51,213 nt of DNA from Pseudomonas lopnurensis (GCF_015070855.1 NZ_JADDIX010000049.1:1-51213); one strand, 5' to 3'; counted from the first letter of the stretch, positions 1 through 13,503 are shown. Program-made: numbers and translations. Notes: a model not told the origin generated them from the letters alone.

Positions 1-31
1 GTTGGGCTTCGCTGCGCTCAACCCAACCTAC
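1..31. repeat. Partial dispersed inverted-repeat element (GTTGGGCTTCGC family)
   Basis: The first 31 bases match the right arm of the elements at 24821-24900 and 25687-25775 (GTTGGGCTTCGCTGCGCTCA followed by an ACCTAC end). It lies just downstream of the pvdL stop, and the window edge cuts it. Such elements are common intergenic repeats in Pseudomonas. Confidence 0.7.
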
Positions 32-98
32 AACCCTGGCGGCCTTGGGCAAATATCGCGCATACCCTACGTTGCAACCGTGCCGGATATCGAAAGGA

Positions 99-3000
99 TT
101 ACATCGCCTCCAGCCTCGCCATCAGGTCGCTCAGCCGCTCCGCTTTCTGCTCGCTGACCGCATCGCCCTCCAGCGACTCGATATAGCCGGCCAGCTCGCC
201 GACGGTGGCGCACTCGAACATCGCCCGCAGCGGCACGTTGCGCTGCAGCGCTTGCTGCACCCGCGAGGCGATGCGGGTGGCCAGCAGCGAGTGCCCACCC
301 AGCTCGAAGAAGTTGTCGTGCACCCCGACCCGCTCGACCTTGAGCACCTCGGCCCAGATCGTCGCCAGGGTTCGCTCCAGCTCGCTGCGCGGCGCCAGGT
401 AGACCTGCGCGCACGCCTGGCCGAGCTCGGGCGCCGGCAATGCGCGGCGGTCGAGCTTGCCGTTGGCGTTGCGCGGCAGGTTCTCCAGCAACAGCCAGTG
501 CGCCGGCACCATGTAGTCCGGCAGCTCGGCGCGCAGGCGCTGCTTGACGCGCTCGAACAGCTCGCCGTGCAGCAGCGGCGCGGTGGCGGGGGAAAGCTCC
601 GCCAGCTCCATGTCATCGGCCACCAGGTAGCCGACCAGGTACTTGCCGTTGGCGCCCTCGTGCACCGCCACGGCGGCCTCGCGGACTTCGTCATGCTCGT
701 GCAGGCGCGCCTCGATCTCGCCCAGTTCGATACGGAAGCCGCGGATCTTCACCTGATGGTCGACCCGCCCGACGAACGCCAGCAGGCCGTCGGGGCGCCG
801 CCGGGCCAGGTCGCCGCTGCGGTACAGGCGCCCGCCGGGGTGCACGGCGAAAGGATCGGGCAGGAAGGCCTGGGCCGTGCGCGCCGGGTCGCCCAGGTAG
901 CCACGGCCGACGCCGGTGCCGGCGACGTAGAGTTCGCCCTCCGCCCCCGCCGCTACCGGTTGCAGGTCGTCGCCCAGCAGGTACAGGCGGTTGTTGTCGG
1001 TGGGGCCGCCGATCGGCAGGTAGCTGCCCTCGGTGGAAGCCGGGTCGACGCGGAAGAAGGCCACGTCGTCCGAGCACTCGGCCGGACCGTAGGCGTTGAC
1101 CAGCCCCACCGCCGGATGCCGGAGCAGCCACTGGCGCGCCAGCTCCGGCGGCATCGCCTCGCCGGTGGGCAGCAGCCAGCGCAGCGCGCCGGTATCGCCC
1201 AGCCCTTCGGCGAGCATGCCCTGGATCAGCGCCGGGACGCTCTCCAGCACGCTGACGCCGTGCTCGCGCACCCAGCCCAACAGCGCCTGCGGGTCATGGG
1301 CGAGGATGTTCGGCGCGATCTCCACCCGGCCGCCGAACAGCGGCGCGGCGAGGAACTGCCAGACCGAGATGTCGAAGCACTGGGAGGCGGTCTGGGCGAT
1401 CGCGTCTTCCTCGCCCAGTTCCAGATAGGGCACCTTGGACAGCTGGTTATTGAGCATGCCGGCCTGTTCGACCATCACGCCCTTGGGCAGGCCGGTGGAC
1501 CCGGAGGTATAGATCACGTAGGCCAGGCTGTGCGGCCCGCCATGAATACCGGGATTGCGCGTCGACCCATCGGCTGCCTGCACCTCGTCCCAGACCAGCA
1601 GTTTGGGACGGCACTGGCAGCAGAGCTCGTCCAGCAGCGCGCCGGCCTGCGCCTCGCATTCGGCGCTGCACACCAGCACCTGTGCCCGGCTCGCCGCCAG
1701 GATATGGCGCTGGCGCTCCAGCGGGTGCGCCGGATCCAGCGGCAGGTAGCCGGTGCCGGCCTTGAAGCTGCCGATCATCATGCCGAGCAGCGCCAGGCCG
1801 CGCTCGGCGAACAGCGCCACCGGCCGCTCCGCCTTCACCCCGGCGGCGAGCAGCGCATGGCCCAGGCGGTTGGCGCGCGCATTCAGCTCCGCGTAGGACC
1901 ACTGCGCGTCCAGGCAGCGCGCGGCGATACGCTCGGGATGCTCCGCCACCCGCGCCTCGAACAGCCGCACGTAGCCCTGTTCCAGCGGGTAGTCGCGGGC
2001 ACTGCGGTTGCAGTCCTGGATAAGGAATTCGCGTTCACCGGCAGCCAGCAGCGGCAGCTCGTCGAGCATGCCGTGGAAGCCGTCCACCAGCGCCAGCAGC
2101 AGCCGCTTGAAGTCGCCGAGCAGGCGCTCCACCGTGGCCTCGTCGAAGTAGCGCCGATCGAAGGACAGGTGCAGGCCCAGTTCGTCACCCGGGTAGCAGA
2201 CCACCGTCAGCGGGTAGTTGGTGTGCGTGCGGCCCGACTCGGAACGCGCCCGCAATCCCTGGGCGCGGGCCAGCACGGCGCTATCCACCGGCGCGTTCTC
2301 GAACACGAACAGGCTGTCGAACAGCGGCTGGCCCTTGGGCAATTCGCTGCATTCCTGGATGTCCACCAGCGGCAGGTACTCGTGGTCGCGCAGCGCCAGG
2401 TTGCGCGGCAGCAGCTCGGCCAGCCACTCGCGCACCGGGCGCCGCTGACCGACGTCGGGCAACCCCAGGCGCAGCGGAATGCTGTTGATGAACAGGCCGA
2501 CGGTGCTCTGCAACTGCGGCATGTCCAGCGGACGGCCGGCCACGGTGACGCCGAAGGCCAGGTCGCGCTCGCCGCTGTAGCGGTGCAGCACCAGGGCCCA
2601 GGCGGCCTGGGCGAAGGTGTTGACGGTCAACTGGTGACGCTGGGCCAGCTCGCGCAGGCGCGCGCCCTCGGCGGCGTCGAGGCACGCGTGCAGGTCGCCG
2701 ACGCGCATGCCGCCGGTGTGCTCGCGCAGCAGGGGACGGTCGCTGGGGATAGAGGTCGGGCGCTCGAAACCGCGCAGGTTGTCGCGCCACCAGGCACGCG
2801 CGGCATCCAGGTCCTGGCGCTGCAGCCAGGCGATGTAGTCGCGGTAGCGCGGCGCGCTCGGCAGTTGCGGCTCGCGACCTTCGCCGAGGGCCGCGTAGAG
2901 ATCCATGAAGTCGCCCATCAGCAGCCCGCGGCACCAAGCATCGATGAGGATATGGTGGTTGCTCATCATGAACCAGTAGCGCGCCGCCCCCAGGCGGATC

Positions 3001-6000
3001 AGGCGCAGGTGGAACGGCGGCTCGCGCAACAGATCGAAGCCCGCCTCGCGCTCCTCGCGGTGCAACGCCTGCAGGCGCTCCTCGTGGCCATCCTCGGGCA
3101 GCGCGCTCCAGTCCAGGTGGTCGATGCGCAGCGCGCCCGGCTTGTGCACGATCTGCAGCATGCGCTCGCCGGCGTTCCAGCAGAACGATGCGCGCAGCGC
3201 CTCGTGGCGCGCCACCACCGCCTGCCAGGCGCGGTCGAAACGCTGCGGGTCGAGTTCGCTGTCGATCCGGTAGCGGTCCTGCATGTAGTAGATGCCGGTC
3301 CCCGGTTCCAGCAGGGTGTGCAACAGCAGGCCCTCCTGCATCGGGCTCAGCGGGTAGACGTCGTCGATGCGCGCGGCCGCTACCGGCAGCGCATCGAGCT
3401 GGGCCTGGCTCAGGCCGGCCAAGGGGAAGTCCGATGGCGTCGCGCCGCCCGCGCCCTCGCTCAGGCAGTGCGCCACCAGCTGGCGCAGCTCCTCGACCAG
3501 CGCCTCGGCCAGCGTGCGCACCGTGGCCTCGTCGTAGCGCCCGGCGCCGTAGGTCCAGCGCATGCCCAGTTCGCCGCCGTAGACCTGGGCGTCCAGCGAC
3601 AGCCAGTTGGGCAGCGGCGCATCCTCGGCGTGGGCCGCGCCGGTCGCCGCATCGAGCGGCTGGAACAGCGCCTCCTCGCTGAACTGCTGGTCGAACTGGC
3701 CCAGGTAGTTGAAGGTGATCCGCGCCTGCGGCAGCGCCTGCATCGCGGCGCGGCTGGCGGCATCGCCCAGATGGCGCAGCACGCCGTGGCCGAGGCCCTT
3801 GTGCGGCACGCCGCGCAACTGCTCCTTGATCGCCTTGATGGCCTGCCCCGGCTCGGCCGCCGGGCGCAGGCGCAGCGGATAGGCGCTGGTGAACCAGCCC
3901 ACCGTGCGGGTCAGATCAAGGTCGTCGAACAGCGGTTCGCGGCCATGTCCTTCCAGCTGCACCAGCACCGAATCGCGTCCGCTCCAGCGGCACAGCACCC
4001 GCGACAGCGCGGTCAGCAGCAGTTCGTCGACCCGCGTGCGATAGGCCGCCGGGGCCTGCTGCAGCAACTGGCGGGTGGTTTCGGCGTCGAGCCGCACGGC
4101 GACGCTGCGGGCATCGCAGTAGCGGTCGTCGGTCCCCGGACGGTCGCAGGGCAGCTCGTCGTCCGCGCCCTCGAGCTGCAGCTGCCACCAGCCCAGCTCC
4201 TCGCGCAGCGAGGAGCTGGCGGCGTATTGCTGCAGGCGCGCGGCCCAGTCGCGCAGGCCGTGGGTGCGCGCCGGCAGCGCCGGAGCCTCTCCGGCGCCCA
4301 GTTGCCGATAGAGGTTCTGCAGGTCCTCCAGCAGCACCCGCCAGGACACCCCGTCCACCGCCAGGTGGTGGATGGCCAGCAACAGTTGCTGGCTGCCCAC
4401 CTCGCCTTCGACCAGCACGCCGCGCAGCAACGGCCCGCGGACCAGGTCGAGGCTGCGCTGGGCCTCCTCGAAACGGGATGCGGCATCCGCCACTCTGGAT
4501 TGCCAGAGCAGCAACTCGTCGTCGGCGCCCGCAGCCCGGTATTCGGCCTGCCAGGCCCCGTCGACCTGATGGAACGCCAGGCGCAGGGCATCGTGATGCT
4601 CGACCAGCAGATGCAGCGCACGCGCCAGCAACCCGGCGTCCAGCGCTTCGCGTGGCGCCAGCAGCAGCGACTGGTTCCACTGCCGCGGATCGGCCAGGCG
4701 CTGCTCGAAGAACCAGTGCTGGATCGGGGTCAGCGGCGTGGCGCCGACCAGCGGGCCCTGCTCGGTGCGGGTTTGCACCACGCTGCCCGCCGCCGCGGCC
4801 AGGGCGCGCACGCTCTGGTGCTGGAACAGGTCGCGTGGAGTGAAATGAATGCCCGCCTGGCGGGCGCGGCTGACCACCTGGATCGACAGGATCGAGTCGC
4901 CGCCCAGTTCGAAGAAGTTGTCGTCCAGACCGACCTGCTCGACGTTCAGCACGTCGCTCCAGATCGCCGCCAGCCGCTGCTCGCGTTCGTCGCGCGGCGC
5001 CTGGTAGGCCTGTCGTTGCTGCGTGGTGTCGGGCGCCGGCAGCGCGCGACGATCGAGTTTGCCGTTGGGGGTCAGCGGCAGGCGCTCGAGCAGCAGCAGG
5101 TGCGCCGGCACCATGTAGTCGGGCAATTGCGCGCGCAGATGGGCCTTGATCGATTCGCGCAACTCCGCCTCGTCAAACCCCGTGGTGGCGGTCGCCAGGT
5201 AAGCGGCCAGTTGCTTGCCGGACGGCGTATCCAGTGCCAGCACCGCCGCGTCGGCCAGCGCCGGATGCTCGCGCAGGCGCGCCTCGATCTCGCCCAGTTC
5301 GATGCGGAAACCGCGCACCTTCACCTGCTGGTCGATACGGCCGAGGTATTCCACTCGGGCGTCGCTACGCTGCCCGTCATCGTCCAAACGCACCCGGTCG
5401 CCGCTGCGGTACAGCCGCGCCCCGACGGGGCCGAATGGGTCGGGCACGAAGCGCTCGGCGGTCAATGCCGGGCGTCGGTGATAACCGCGCGCCAGCCCGG
5501 CCCCGCCCAGGTACAGCTCGCCGGCGGCGCCCTGCGGCAGCGGCGCCAGGTCGGCATCGAGGATGGCGCCGCGGCGGGCACCGACCAGGCTGCCGATCGG
5601 CACGCCGGCGGCAACCGCTTCCAGGCGCTCCGGCGCCAGGCTGGCCAGCGGCATGACCACCGTCTCGGTCGGCCCGTAGGCATTGAAGAAGCGTTCCGGC
5701 GCGAAGGCCGCACGAATCCGCTGCAGATGCTCGCCGGTCAGCGCCTCGCCACCGGTGATGCACAGGCGCACCGGCAGGCGTTCGCCGCGCATGGCCAGCC
5801 ACTGCGCCAGCTGGCTGCCGTAGCTGGGGGTGAAGGCGAGGATCGTGACGCCCTGCTCGCGGATCAGCCCGCAGATCGACTCCGCGTCCCACTGCCCCTG
5901 GCCGCGCAGCACCACCCGCGCGCCGCACAGCAGCGGCGCGAACAGCCGCTCGCTGGCGGCGTCGAAGTTGATCGAATAGAAGTGCAGCTCGCAGTCGTCG

Positions 6001-9000
6001 GCACGCATGCCGAAGCGCTCGATCACCGCGCGGCAGTGCATGGCGATCTCGCCGTGGGACACCGCAACGCCCTTGGGCTTGCCGGTGGAGCCGGAGGTGT
6101 AGATCAGGTAGGCCAGGTTCTGTGGCGTGGCGCTCCTCGGCAGTGCACCGCTGGCATAGCCGTCGAGGGCGGCCAGATCATGCTCCAGGCACCAGCGGCC
6201 CACACCGGCCGGCAGCTCGCCGAGTGCCTCGAACAGCCCGGCGTGGCCCAGCAGCAGGGCGATGCCGCTGTCCTCGATCAAGTAGCGCAGGCGCTCCAGC
6301 GGGTATTCCGGGTCGAGCGGCACGTAGGCGCCGCCGGCCTTGAGGATCGCCAGGATGCCGACGACCAGTTCCGGCGAACGCTCCAGGGCGAGGCCGACCG
6401 GCACTTCCGGGCCGACGCCGCGCTCGCGCAGCACACGGGCCAGGCGGTTGGCCTGGGCATCCAGCTCGGCATAGCTCAGGGTCCGCTCGCCGAAGGTCAG
6501 TGCCGGCGCCCTGGGCGTCGCCTCCGCCTGGCGGGCGAACAGCTCGTGCAGGCAGGCATCCAGCGGGAATTCACCGGCCGGCTCGGCCAGGGTGGCGGGC
6601 TCGCTGTCGGCCAGCATCGGCAGTTCGGCGAGCCGCCGCGATGGCGCCTCGATCATGGCCGCCAGCAGGCGCGTCCAATGCTCGGCCATGCGCGCGATGC
6701 GCGGCTCGTCGAACAGGTCGCAGCTGTAGGTCAGGCAGCAGCCCAGGCGCTGGCCGAGGTCGGTCACCTCCAGGTAGAGATCGAACTTGGTCGCCCGCGC
6801 ATCGTTGACCAGGTATTCGACGGTCATCCCGGCCAGTTGCCGGGTCTGCTGGAAGGCCCAGCGCTGCACGTTGCACATCACTTGGAACAGCGGGTGGTAG
6901 GCGGCGCTGCGCGGCGGCAGCAGGGACTCGACCAGTTCGTCGAACGGCAGGTCCTGGTGGGCCTGGGCCTCGATGGCGGTGTCGCGCACCTGGTCGAGCA
7001 GCTCGGCGACGCTCATCTGCCCGTCCAGCCGGCAGCGCAGTACCTGGGTATTGAGGAAGGCGCCGATCAGCCCTTCGCTCTCCGGACGGATGCGGTTGGC
7101 CACCGGCGCGCCGATGCGCAAATCGCCCTGCCCGGAATAGCGGAACAGCAGCAGCGCCAGGGCGGCGCTGGCGGTCATGAACAGCGTCAGGCCATGGGCG
7201 GCATTGTAGGCGCGCACCCGCTCGGCCAGCGCCGGATCGAGTTCGAAGCGGTACAACCCGCCGCGGTGGCTCTGCAGCGGCGGACGCGGGCGGTCGGCGG
7301 GCAGCTCCAGCAACGGATGCTCGTCGCCCAGCTGCGTACGCCAGTAGTCCAGCTGGCGCTGGCGCTCGCCGGCGTCCAGCCAGCGGCGCTGCCACTGGCT
7401 GTAGTCGAGATACTGCACCGGCAGCGGTTCCAGCGGCGACTCGCGCTCGTCGAGGAAGGCCTCGTAGAGCAGCCCCAGCTCGCGGGCGAACACGTCCATC
7501 GCCCAGCCTTCGGTGACGATATGGTGCAGGGTCACCACCAGATAGTGCTCGCGCTCGGCCGCCTTGACCAGGCACACCCGCAGCAGCGGCCCACGCTCCA
7601 GGTCGAACGGCTGATGCGCCTGTTCGTCGGCCAGCGCCTGCAAACGCGTCTGCCGTTCGTCCGCCGGTAGCGCGCAAAGGTCCAGCCACTGCATGCGCAA
7701 GTCGGATTGTTCGGCCACCCGCTGCCAGGGTTTGCCATCGTCGCTGGGGAAGGTGGTGCGCAGGGTCTCGTGGCGCTGCACCAGCGCCTGCAGGGCGGCC
7801 TCGAAGCGCTGCACGTCGAGCACCCCGCTCAGCCTGGCCATACCGCCGACGTTGTAGGCCGGGCTCTCCCGGTCGAGCTGCCAGAGGAACCACATGCGCT
7901 GCTGGGAGTGGGACAGCGGGATGCGCTGGCCACGCCCCGCCCGCTCGATCACGCCCCAGCCGTCGCGCGCGCCCGCGGCCTGGAGCCGGGCCACCTCGGC
8001 GGCGAAGCCGTCCAGGCGGCTGGCCTCGAACAGGCTGCGCAGCGGCAGGTCGACGTCGAACGCCTGGCGCACCCGCGAGACGATGCGGGTGGCCAGCAGC
8101 GAATGGCCGCCCAGTTCGAAGAAATCGTCCTCCAGGCCGACGCGCGGCAGGCCCAGCACTTCCTGCCAGATAGCGGCCAGGCGCTGCTCGCGCTCGTCGC
8201 GCGGAGCGACGTACAGGCGCATTTGCCAGTCCGGCTCCGGCAGCGCCTTGCGGTCCAGCTTGCCGCTCGGCGTCAGCGGCAGCGTGTCGAGGCGCACGAA
8301 CCGGGCCGGCACCATGTAGTCGGGCAGGCTGGCGGACAGGGCTCGCTTCAGGCGCTCGGCCAGGGACGTGTCGTCTTCCGCGCCGCCGCAGGTCAGGTAG
8401 GCGACCAGTTGCGAACCGCCCGCGCCTTCGCGCAGCAGCACCGCGGCCTGGCGCACCGCCGGCTGTGCCAGCAGCTGCGCGCGGATTTCTTCCAGCTCGA
8501 TACGGAAGCCGCGCAGCTTGACCTGCTCGTCGATGCGGCCGAGGAACTCCAGCGCACCGTCGTTGCGCCAGCGCGCCAGGTCGCCGCTGCGGTACAGCCG
8601 CGTGCCCTCCTCGCCCGGCACGAAGCGCTCGGCGGTCAGCGCCGGGCGCCCCAGGTAGCCGCGCGCCAGCCCAATGCCGCCGAGCAGCAGCTCCGCCACG
8701 GCACCGGCGGGCGCCAGCTCCAGTTCGGCGTCGCGCAGTTCGCAGAGCACATTGGCCAGCGGCCGGCCGATCGGCACCCGCACGCCCTCCTCGTCTGTGC
8801 AGCGCCAGTGGGTGACGTTGATCGCCGTCTCGGTCGGCCCGTAGCGGTTGTGCAGCGCCACCTGCGGCAGCCGCTCGCGCACGCGTAGGCACAGTTCGCC
8901 GGACAGTGCTTCGCCGCCGGCGAACAGGTGCTTCAGGCTGCGGCACTCGTCGACGCTGTCTTCCTCTATGAACAGTTGCAGCAGCGGCGGCACGAAATGC

Positions 9001-12000
9001 AGGCAGGTCACCCCGTGCGCCCGCACCAGCTCCGCCAGCCGGCGCGGATCGCGGTGCTCGCCATCGGCGGCCAGCACCAGGCGGCTGCCGGCGATCAGCG
9101 GCAGGAAGCATTCCCAGACCGAGACGTCGAAGCCGAGCGGCGCCTTCTGCAGCAGCACGTCCGAGGCATCCAGCGCGTATTCGCGGCGCATCCAGTGCAG
9201 CCGCTCGCTCAGCGCGCCGTGAGTGACGCCAACACCCTTGGGCCGGCCGGTGGAGCCGGAGGTGTAGATCACGTAGGCCAGGTTGTCGGCGTCCAGCGCC
9301 AAGGGCGGCGGCGTGTCCGGATAGCCGTCGGCGTCCAGCTCCTCCAGAGCAAGGCTCGCCAGCCCGGCCGGCAGTTCCAGCCCCTCCAGCACCCGCCGGT
9401 GGCCCAGCAGCAGGCGCATGCCGCTGTCCTCGATCATCCAGGCCAGGCGTTCGCGCGGGTAGTCGGCATCCATCGGCACGTAGGCGCCGCCGGCCTTGAC
9501 CACCGCCAGCAGCGCCACCATCAGCTCCACGCCGCGCCCGACCAGCAGGCCGACCCGCACTTCCTGCCCGACGCCCAGCTCGCGCAGATGATGAGCCAGG
9601 CGGTTGGAACAGCGCTCCAGCGCGGCATAGTCCAGGCTCGTCTCGCCACTGATCAGGGCGACGGCATCCGCTGTCGCGCGAGCCTGGGCGCTCAGCAGTT
9701 CCGGCAGCAGGACGCTGGCCGGCTCGGCCGGCTGGCGGCCCCAGCCCTGCAGCTGCCGGCGCTCCTGGTCATCGAGCAAGGGCAGGTCGCCGATGGCGTG
9801 CTCGGGGCTCTCACCCACCTGCTCCAGCAGGCGCACGAAATGCATGGCGAGACGCTCGACGGTGGCGCGCTCGAACAGCTCGCTGGCGTAGTCGAAGGCC
9901 AGGCGGATGCGCCCCTGGCGATCCTCCTCGCTGTGCAGTTGCAGGTCGAACTTGGCCTCGCGGCTGTTCCAGGGCAGCTCCTCGGCGAGCAGGCCCGGCA
10001 GGCGGCGCAGCGCCTCCGGGTCGCGCTGCTGGTGGTTGAACATCACCTCGAACAGCGGATCGCCGCCGAGCGCCTCGACCACCCGTTCGAACGGCAGGTC
10101 CTGGTTGGCCTGCGCGCCCTCGACCGTGCGCCGGGCGGCCTCCAGCACGTCGACGAACGCCTGGCGCGAACCCAGGCGTCCGCGCAGCACCTGGGTGTTG
10201 ATGAAGAAGCCGACCAGCCCCTGCAGTTCCCGGCGCCGGCGGTTGGCGTTGGGCACGCCCAGGCGTATGTCGGCCTGCCCGGTGTAGCGGTGCAGCAGGG
10301 TCTGGAAGGCCGCCAGCAGGACCACGAACAACGTGGTCCCTCGAGCCTTGGCCAGGTTTTGCAGGCGCTCGCCGAGGACTTTGTCCAGACGCAGGCCGAG
10401 GCGCTCGGCAGGTGAATCCTTGCCGCTGCGCGGCCGGTCCAGCGGCAACGCCAGGGGCTCGCGCTCGCCGTCCAGCTCGGCGCGCCAGTAGTCCAGTTGT
10501 GCCGCGTACCGGTCGCCGTCATCCCGCTGCCAGGCCGCGTAATCGGCGTACTGGATCGGCAGGGCCGCCAGCGCCGCCGTCTGCCCCTGGACATGAGCCG
10601 CGTAGAGCCGGGCGAACTCGTCGAGCAGCAGGCCCAGCGACCAGCCGTCGGCGACGATGTGGTGCAGGGTCAGCAGCAGCAGGTGCTCCTGCTCGTCCAG
10701 GCTCACCAGCCGCACGCGCAGCAGCGGGCCGTGCTCCAGGCCGAAGTGGACGTGTGCCTCTTCCTCGCGGATCGCCCGCGCCCGTTCCTCGCGCTGCGGT
10801 TCCGGCAGCGCGGAAAGATCGTCGCGCAGCAAGGTCCATTCGTCGGCCGTGCCGATGCGCTGGAAGCCGACGCCGTCCTCCGCGTAGAAGGTGGTGCGCA
10901 GCGACTCGTGGCGCTCGACCAGCGTCGCGAAGCTGCGTTGCAGCGCCTGATCGTCCAGCTCGCCGCGCAAGCGCAGGCCGCCGGGAATGTTGTAGGCGAC
11001 GCTGTGCGGCTCCAGTTGCCAGAGGAACCACAGGCGATTCTGCGCCGCCGACTGCGGCAGGACGCGGTCGCGCGGCACGCGCGGGATGCCGGCGGCGGCC
11101 GCGCCGCCCCGGGCCAGCAGGCGTTCCACCGCCTCGGCGAAGCCCTGCAGGGTCGGCGCCTCGTACAGGGTGCGCAGCTCCAAGTCTATGCCGAGCGCAT
11201 CGCGCAGCTCGGCGATCATCTGGATGGCCTGGATGGAGTTCCCACCCAGGGCGAAGAAGTGGCTGTCGGCCGTCGGCCGTTCGACCTTCAGGCTCTCGCG
11301 CCAGAGCCCGGCGATGCATTCGGCGAGAGATCGCGCGGCGGCCGGAGCCTGGCTGGCCGGAGCCTGCCCGTCATACTGCAGGGCCAGCGTCTCCAGCGCG
11401 CCGGACTCCAGTAGCGCGCGGCAGGCGGAACGCTGCAGCTTGCCGCTGGAGGTCTTCGGCAGGGTGCCGGGCGCCAGCAGTGCGACGAGGCCGGGTGCCT
11501 CGTTGTGGGCGATGGCCACCGCCTCGCGGATGCGCTGGATCAGCTCGTCGAGCGGCACCTGCCTGGCGGTCCGTCGGCCGATTTCGGCGGCGATGCCCAG
11601 CGCCTCGCGTCCCTCGTGCACCACCGGGAAGGCCGCCACCCGGCCGCTGCGCACGTCCTCGACCTGCTCCTCGACGGTGCGCTCGATGTCCTGGGGATAG
11701 AGGTTCTGACCACGGACGATCAGCATGTCCTTGAGCCGCCCGGTGACGAACAGTTCGCCCTGGTGACGAAAACCCAGGTCGCCGGTGCGCAGCCAGGTGC
11801 GGCCGTCGCGCTCGACGAAGGCTTTCGCGGTCGCCTGCGGGTTGCGCCAGTAGCCCTGGGCGATGCTCGGCCCGCTCGACCAGATCTCGCCGACCCGGCC
11901 GTCGGCAAGCGTCTCGCCGCCCTGCGAATCGACGATCAGCAGCGGATGGTCGGGCTGCTCCCAGCCGCAGCTCATCAGGGTCGAACCCTCGCCGGGCTCG

Positions 12001-13070
12001 GCGCGGTTCGCCGCCAGCGCGGCGGCGTCGACGTGCAGGGCGGGGATGCCCTGCCCCGGTCGACCGCCGGTGACGAACAGGGTCGCCTCGGCCAGGCCAT
12101 AGCTGGCCAGGTAGGCCCCGGGCCTGAAACCGCAGGGCGCGAACCGCGCGGCGAAGGCTTCCAGGCTGTCCTGGCGGATCGGCTCGGAGCCGGAGAAGGC
12201 GACGCGCCAGCGGGACAGGTCCAGCCCGGCCAGCTTGCCCTCGGCGATGCGCTCATGGCAGAGGCGGTAGGCGAAGTCGGGGCCGCCGCTGATGGTGCCG
12301 TGGTAACGGCCGATCGCCTCCAGCCAGCGCAGCGGCCGCTCGAGGAAGTATTGCGGCGACATCAGCACCACCGGCACGCCGCTGTAGATGGCCTGCAGCA
12401 GCCCGCCGATCAGGCCCATGTCGTGGTACAGCGGCAACCAGCTGACGATCACGTCGCCATCGCCGATGCCGTAGCCCTGGCGGATCAGCCACTCGTTGGC
12501 TTCCAGGTTGGCATGGCTGACCTGCACGCCCTTCGGCATCGCCGTGGAACCGGAGGTGTACTGCAGGAAGGCGATGGCGTCGGCCGGGACCTGCGGCGCC
12601 TGCCACTCGTCGCCCGCGGCCGGGTCCAGTTCGTCCACCGGCAGCAGGGCGGGCAACGCGCCGCCGAAGGTTTGCCCCAGCCCGGCCAGCGATCCGGCCA
12701 GCCGACCGGTGGTGAGGATCAGCGCCGGCTCCGCGTCGGCGACGATCGACACCAGCCGCTTGAGGTGCTGCGCCTGGGTGGTTTCCGGCGGGTAGGCCGG
12801 CACCGCGATCACCCCGGCGTACAGGCAGGCGAAGAACGCCGCGACGTAGTCCGGCCCGCTGGGGAACAGCAGGACCGCTCGCGCGCCCGGCTCGACACGC
12901 TGCGCCAATGCCGCCGCGATGACCCGCGCCCGGCGATCCAGCTGCCGGTAGCTCAGCAGCTCTTCCCCATCGCTTCCCAGAAAGCGCAGCGCCAGCCGAT
13001 CCGGCTGGGCCACAGCCCGGTTCATCAGGGCGGCGGCCATGGAAACCGGGCGTTCGAAGGTATCCGTCAT
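99..13070 (-). CDS. pvdL: Pyoverdine chromophore non-ribosomal peptide synthetase PvdL
   Basis: This 4323-residue multidomain NRPS starts pyoverdine synthesis in the cytoplasm. Domains read in order: fatty-acyl-AMP ligase (about 1-580, TSGS motif near 172), acyl carrier domain (GGNS near 610), condensation (HHIVADGWS near 802), adenylation ([11 protein letters not shown] near 1265), carrier (LGGHS near 1648), condensation (HHIVTEGWA near 1848), adenylation (near 2321), carrier (LGGDS near 2717), epimerisation ([10 protein letters not shown] near 2900), condensation (HHILIDAW near 3370), adenylation (near 3852) and a last carrier (near 4252). There is no thioesterase, as expected for a synthetase that passes its product to another NRPS. 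This order and length match P. aeruginosa PvdL (acyl, L-Glu, D-Tyr, L-Dab). The substrate assignments come from the family; specificity residues were not decoded. The ATG at 13070 has an AGGTG ribosome site. A PvdS-type promoter lies about 80 bp upstream. Confidence 0.95.
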   Translation of the reverse strand: MTDTFERPVSMAAALMNRAVAQPDRLALRFLGSDGEELLSYRQLDRRARVIAAALAQRVEPGARAVLLFPSGPDYVAAFFACLYAGVIAVPAYPPETTQAQHLKRLVSIVADAEPALILTTGRLAGSLAGLGQTFGGALPALLPVDELDPAAGDEWQAPQVPADAIAFLQYTSGSTAMPKGVQVSHANLEANEWLIRQGYGIGDGDVIVSWLPLYHDMGLIGGLLQAIYSGVPVVLMSPQYFLERPLRWLEAIGRYHGTISGGPDFAYRLCHERIAEGKLAGLDLSRWRVAFSGSEPIRQDSLEAFAARFAPCGFRPGAYLASYGLAEATLFVTGGRPGQGIPALHVDAAALAANRAEPGEGSTLMSCGWEQPDHPLLIVDSQGGETLADGRVGEIWSSGPSIAQGYWRNPQATAKAFVERDGRTWLRTGDLGFRHQGELFVTGRLKDMLIVRGQNLYPQDIERTVEEQVEDVRSGRVAAFPVVHEGREALGIAAEIGRRTARQVPLDELIQRIREAVAIAHNEAPGLVALLAPGTLPKTSSGKLQRSACRALLESGALETLALQYDGQAPASQAPAAARSLAECIAGLWRESLKVERPTADSHFFALGGNSIQAIQMIAELRDALGIDLELRTLYEAPTLQGFAEAVERLLARGGAAAAGIPRVPRDRVLPQSAAQNRLWFLWQLEPHSVAYNIPGGLRLRGELDDQALQRSFATLVERHESLRTTFYAEDGVGFQRIGTADEWTLLRDDLSALPEPQREERARAIREEEAHVHFGLEHGPLLRVRLVSLDEQEHLLLLTLHHIVADGWSLGLLLDEFARLYAAHVQGQTAALAALPIQYADYAAWQRDDGDRYAAQLDYWRAELDGEREPLALPLDRPRSGKDSPAERLGLRLDKVLGERLQNLAKARGTTLFVVLLAAFQTLLHRYTGQADIRLGVPNANRRRRELQGLVGFFINTQVLRGRLGSRQAFVDVLEAARRTVEGAQANQDLPFERVVEALGGDPLFEVMFNHQQRDPEALRRLPGLLAEELPWNSREAKFDLQLHSEEDRQGRIRLAFDYASELFERATVERLAMHFVRLLEQVGESPEHAIGDLPLLDDQERRQLQGWGRQPAEPASVLLPELLSAQARATADAVALISGETSLDYAALERCSNRLAHHLRELGVGQEVRVGLLVGRGVELMVALLAVVKAGGAYVPMDADYPRERLAWMIEDSGMRLLLGHRRVLEGLELPAGLASLALEELDADGYPDTPPPLALDADNLAYVIYTSGSTGRPKGVGVTHGALSERLHWMRREYALDASDVLLQKAPLGFDVSVWECFLPLIAGSRLVLAADGEHRDPRRLAELVRAHGVTCLHFVPPLLQLFIEEDSVDECRSLKHLFAGGEALSGELCLRVRERLPQVALHNRYGPTETAINVTHWRCTDEEGVRVPIGRPLANVLCELRDAELELAPAGAVAELLLGGIGLARGYLGRPALTAERFVPGEEGTRLYRSGDLARWRNDGALEFLGRIDEQVKLRGFRIELEEIRAQLLAQPAVRQAAVLLREGAGGSQLVAYLTCGGAEDDTSLAERLKRALSASLPDYMVPARFVRLDTLPLTPSGKLDRKALPEPDWQMRLYVAPRDEREQRLAAIWQEVLGLPRVGLEDDFFELGGHSLLATRIVSRVRQAFDVDLPLRSLFEASRLDGFAAEVARLQAAGARDGWGVIERAGRGQRIPLSHSQQRMWFLWQLDRESPAYNVGGMARLSGVLDVQRFEAALQALVQRHETLRTTFPSDDGKPWQRVAEQSDLRMQWLDLCALPADERQTRLQALADEQAHQPFDLERGPLLRVCLVKAAEREHYLVVTLHHIVTEGWAMDVFARELGLLYEAFLDERESPLEPLPVQYLDYSQWQRRWLDAGERQRQLDYWRTQLGDEHPLLELPADRPRPPLQSHRGGLYRFELDPALAERVRAYNAAHGLTLFMTASAALALLLFRYSGQGDLRIGAPVANRIRPESEGLIGAFLNTQVLRCRLDGQMSVAELLDQVRDTAIEAQAHQDLPFDELVESLLPPRSAAYHPLFQVMCNVQRWAFQQTRQLAGMTVEYLVNDARATKFDLYLEVTDLGQRLGCCLTYSCDLFDEPRIARMAEHWTRLLAAMIEAPSRRLAELPMLADSEPATLAEPAGEFPLDACLHELFARQAEATPRAPALTFGERTLSYAELDAQANRLARVLRERGVGPEVPVGLALERSPELVVGILAILKAGGAYVPLDPEYPLERLRYLIEDSGIALLLGHAGLFEALGELPAGVGRWCLEHDLAALDGYASGALPRSATPQNLAYLIYTSGSTGKPKGVAVSHGEIAMHCRAVIERFGMRADDCELHFYSINFDAASERLFAPLLCGARVVLRGQGQWDAESICGLIREQGVTILAFTPSYGSQLAQWLAMRGERLPVRLCITGGEALTGEHLQRIRAAFAPERFFNAYGPTETVVMPLASLAPERLEAVAAGVPIGSLVGARRGAILDADLAPLPQGAAGELYLGGAGLARGYHRRPALTAERFVPDPFGPVGARLYRSGDRVRLDDDGQRSDARVEYLGRIDQQVKVRGFRIELGEIEARLREHPALADAAVLALDTPSGKQLAAYLATATTGFDEAELRESIKAHLRAQLPDYMVPAHLLLLERLPLTPNGKLDRRALPAPDTTQQRQAYQAPRDEREQRLAAIWSDVLNVEQVGLDDNFFELGGDSILSIQVVSRARQAGIHFTPRDLFQHQSVRALAAAAGSVVQTRTEQGPLVGATPLTPIQHWFFEQRLADPRQWNQSLLLAPREALDAGLLARALHLLVEHHDALRLAFHQVDGAWQAEYRAAGADDELLLWQSRVADAASRFEEAQRSLDLVRGPLLRGVLVEGEVGSQQLLLAIHHLAVDGVSWRVLLEDLQNLYRQLGAGEAPALPARTHGLRDWAARLQQYAASSSLREELGWWQLQLEGADDELPCDRPGTDDRYCDARSVAVRLDAETTRQLLQQAPAAYRTRVDELLLTALSRVLCRWSGRDSVLVQLEGHGREPLFDDLDLTRTVGWFTSAYPLRLRPAAEPGQAIKAIKEQLRGVPHKGLGHGVLRHLGDAASRAAMQALPQARITFNYLGQFDQQFSEEALFQPLDAATGAAHAEDAPLPNWLSLDAQVYGGELGMRWTYGAGRYDEATVRTLAEALVEELRQLVAHCLSEGAGGATPSDFPLAGLSQAQLDALPVAAARIDDVYPLSPMQEGLLLHTLLEPGTGIYYMQDRYRIDSELDPQRFDRAWQAVVARHEALRASFCWNAGERMLQIVHKPGALRIDHLDWSALPEDGHEERLQALHREEREAGFDLLREPPFHLRLIRLGAARYWFMMSNHHILIDAWCRGLLMGDFMDLYAALGEGREPQLPSAPRYRDYIAWLQRQDLDAARAWWRDNLRGFERPTSIPSDRPLLREHTGGMRVGDLHACLDAAEGARLRELAQRHQLTVNTFAQAAWALVLHRYSGERDLAFGVTVAGRPLDMPQLQSTVGLFINSIPLRLGLPDVGQRRPVREWLAELLPRNLALRDHEYLPLVDIQECSELPKGQPLFDSLFVFENAPVDSAVLARAQGLRARSESGRTHTNYPLTVVCYPGDELGLHLSFDRRYFDEATVERLLGDFKRLLLALVDGFHGMLDELPLLAAGEREFLIQDCNRSARDYPLEQGYVRLFEARVAEHPERIAARCLDAQWSYAELNARANRLGHALLAAGVKAERPVALFAERGLALLGMMIGSFKAGTGYLPLDPAHPLERQRHILAASRAQVLVCSAECEAQAGALLDELCCQCRPKLLVWDEVQAADGSTRNPGIHGGPHSLAYVIYTSGSTGLPKGVMVEQAGMLNNQLSKVPYLELGEEDAIAQTASQCFDISVWQFLAAPLFGGRVEIAPNILAHDPQALLGWVREHGVSVLESVPALIQGMLAEGLGDTGALRWLLPTGEAMPPELARQWLLRHPAVGLVNAYGPAECSDDVAFFRVDPASTEGSYLPIGGPTDNNRLYLLGDDLQPVAAGAEGELYVAGTGVGRGYLGDPARTAQAFLPDPFAVHPGGRLYRSGDLARRRPDGLLAFVGRVDHQVKIRGFRIELGEIEARLHEHDEVREAAVAVHEGANGKYLVGYLVADDMELAELSPATAPLLHGELFERVKQRLRAELPDYMVPAHWLLLENLPRNANGKLDRRALPAPELGQACAQVYLAPRSELERTLATIWAEVLKVERVGVHDNFFELGGHSLLATRIASRVQQALQRNVPLRAMFECATVGELAGYIESLEGDAVSEQKAERLSDLMARLEAM

Positions 13071-13147
13071 CTCTGCACCTTTCTCGATTCATCTGCACGG
13101 GGGCGAGTCAGCGGGGCGCACGACGGCCCCGTTTCATAGGAACGATG

Positions 13148-13171
13148 ACGGATCGAGCGGAGGGAAAATTA
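13148..13171 (-). promoter_or_regulatory. PvdS-dependent promoter (iron-starvation box) of pvdL
   Basis: On the minus strand the sequence is CCTAATT, 16 bases from the end of TAATT to CGT, pointing at pvdL. The PvdS consensus is (G/C)CTAAATCCC with a CGT -10 element 16 bases downstream. One base of the TAAAT core differs, while the leading CCTAA and the CGT spacing are kept. The CGT is about 78 bp from the pvdL start. Confidence 0.65.
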
Positions 13172-13232
13172 GGGGACGGCAGTGGTTTGCCGGCAACGGC
13201 GGCGACACCTCGCTCGAAAGCGCGGCAAGCGA

Positions 13233-13256
13233 GTAAATATCACCTGGAGGTAATCG
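13233..13256 (+). promoter_or_regulatory. Second iron-starvation box, pointing toward pvdS
   Basis: An exact TAAAT, 16 bases, CGT arrangement reads rightward and lies back to back with the pvdL box. The bases around TAAAT (GTAAATATC) fit the extended consensus less well. If active it would transcribe the 13.26-13.63 kb leader into pvdS, giving a PvdS-driven promoter in addition to the Fur-controlled one. Confidence 0.4.
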
Positions 13257-13503
13257 TTCTGTCTTCACCGGAGCTGATGATCGAGCGGCGTCCACCCTGG
13301 GTTCAGAGTGGGCCGCAGCCGGAACTTCTGGCAGGCCTACGGCCTGCATCGCCGCGAGGGTGCGCCTCCCACAGGGTTTGGCGGGGCTTGCAGGTTTGCT
13401 GGGAGGCCCGACCTCGGGAGGGCATCTCTCACCGGTTCGGTGTATCTCGGTGCGTTTGCGCAAGGCCTGGCCTCAAGGCACTGCGCCGCCCTCATCTCTC
13501 GAG
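13257..13503. other. Gene-free stretch between the iron-starvation boxes and the pvdS promoter
   Basis: No reading frame here has a credible start, ribosome site or protein-like composition. The stretch is GC-rich with several short inverted repeats (for example AGGCCTACGGCCT near 13332) that look like degenerate REP material. No RNA gene was recognised. Confidence 0.5.

Noticed and set aside
45..7670. A 2541-codon open frame on the plus strand opposite pvdL, with further long frames to 13139
   Set aside because: It is antisense to a well-supported NRPS. Its product is low-complexity Gln/Arg/Ala/His-rich, which is what GC-rich codons of the opposite strand produce, and there is no ribosome site or known domain.
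6571..9111. An 846-codon minus-strand frame inside pvdL
   Set aside because: It is a shadow in another frame of the same strand, Arg/Ala/Gly-rich and without domains.
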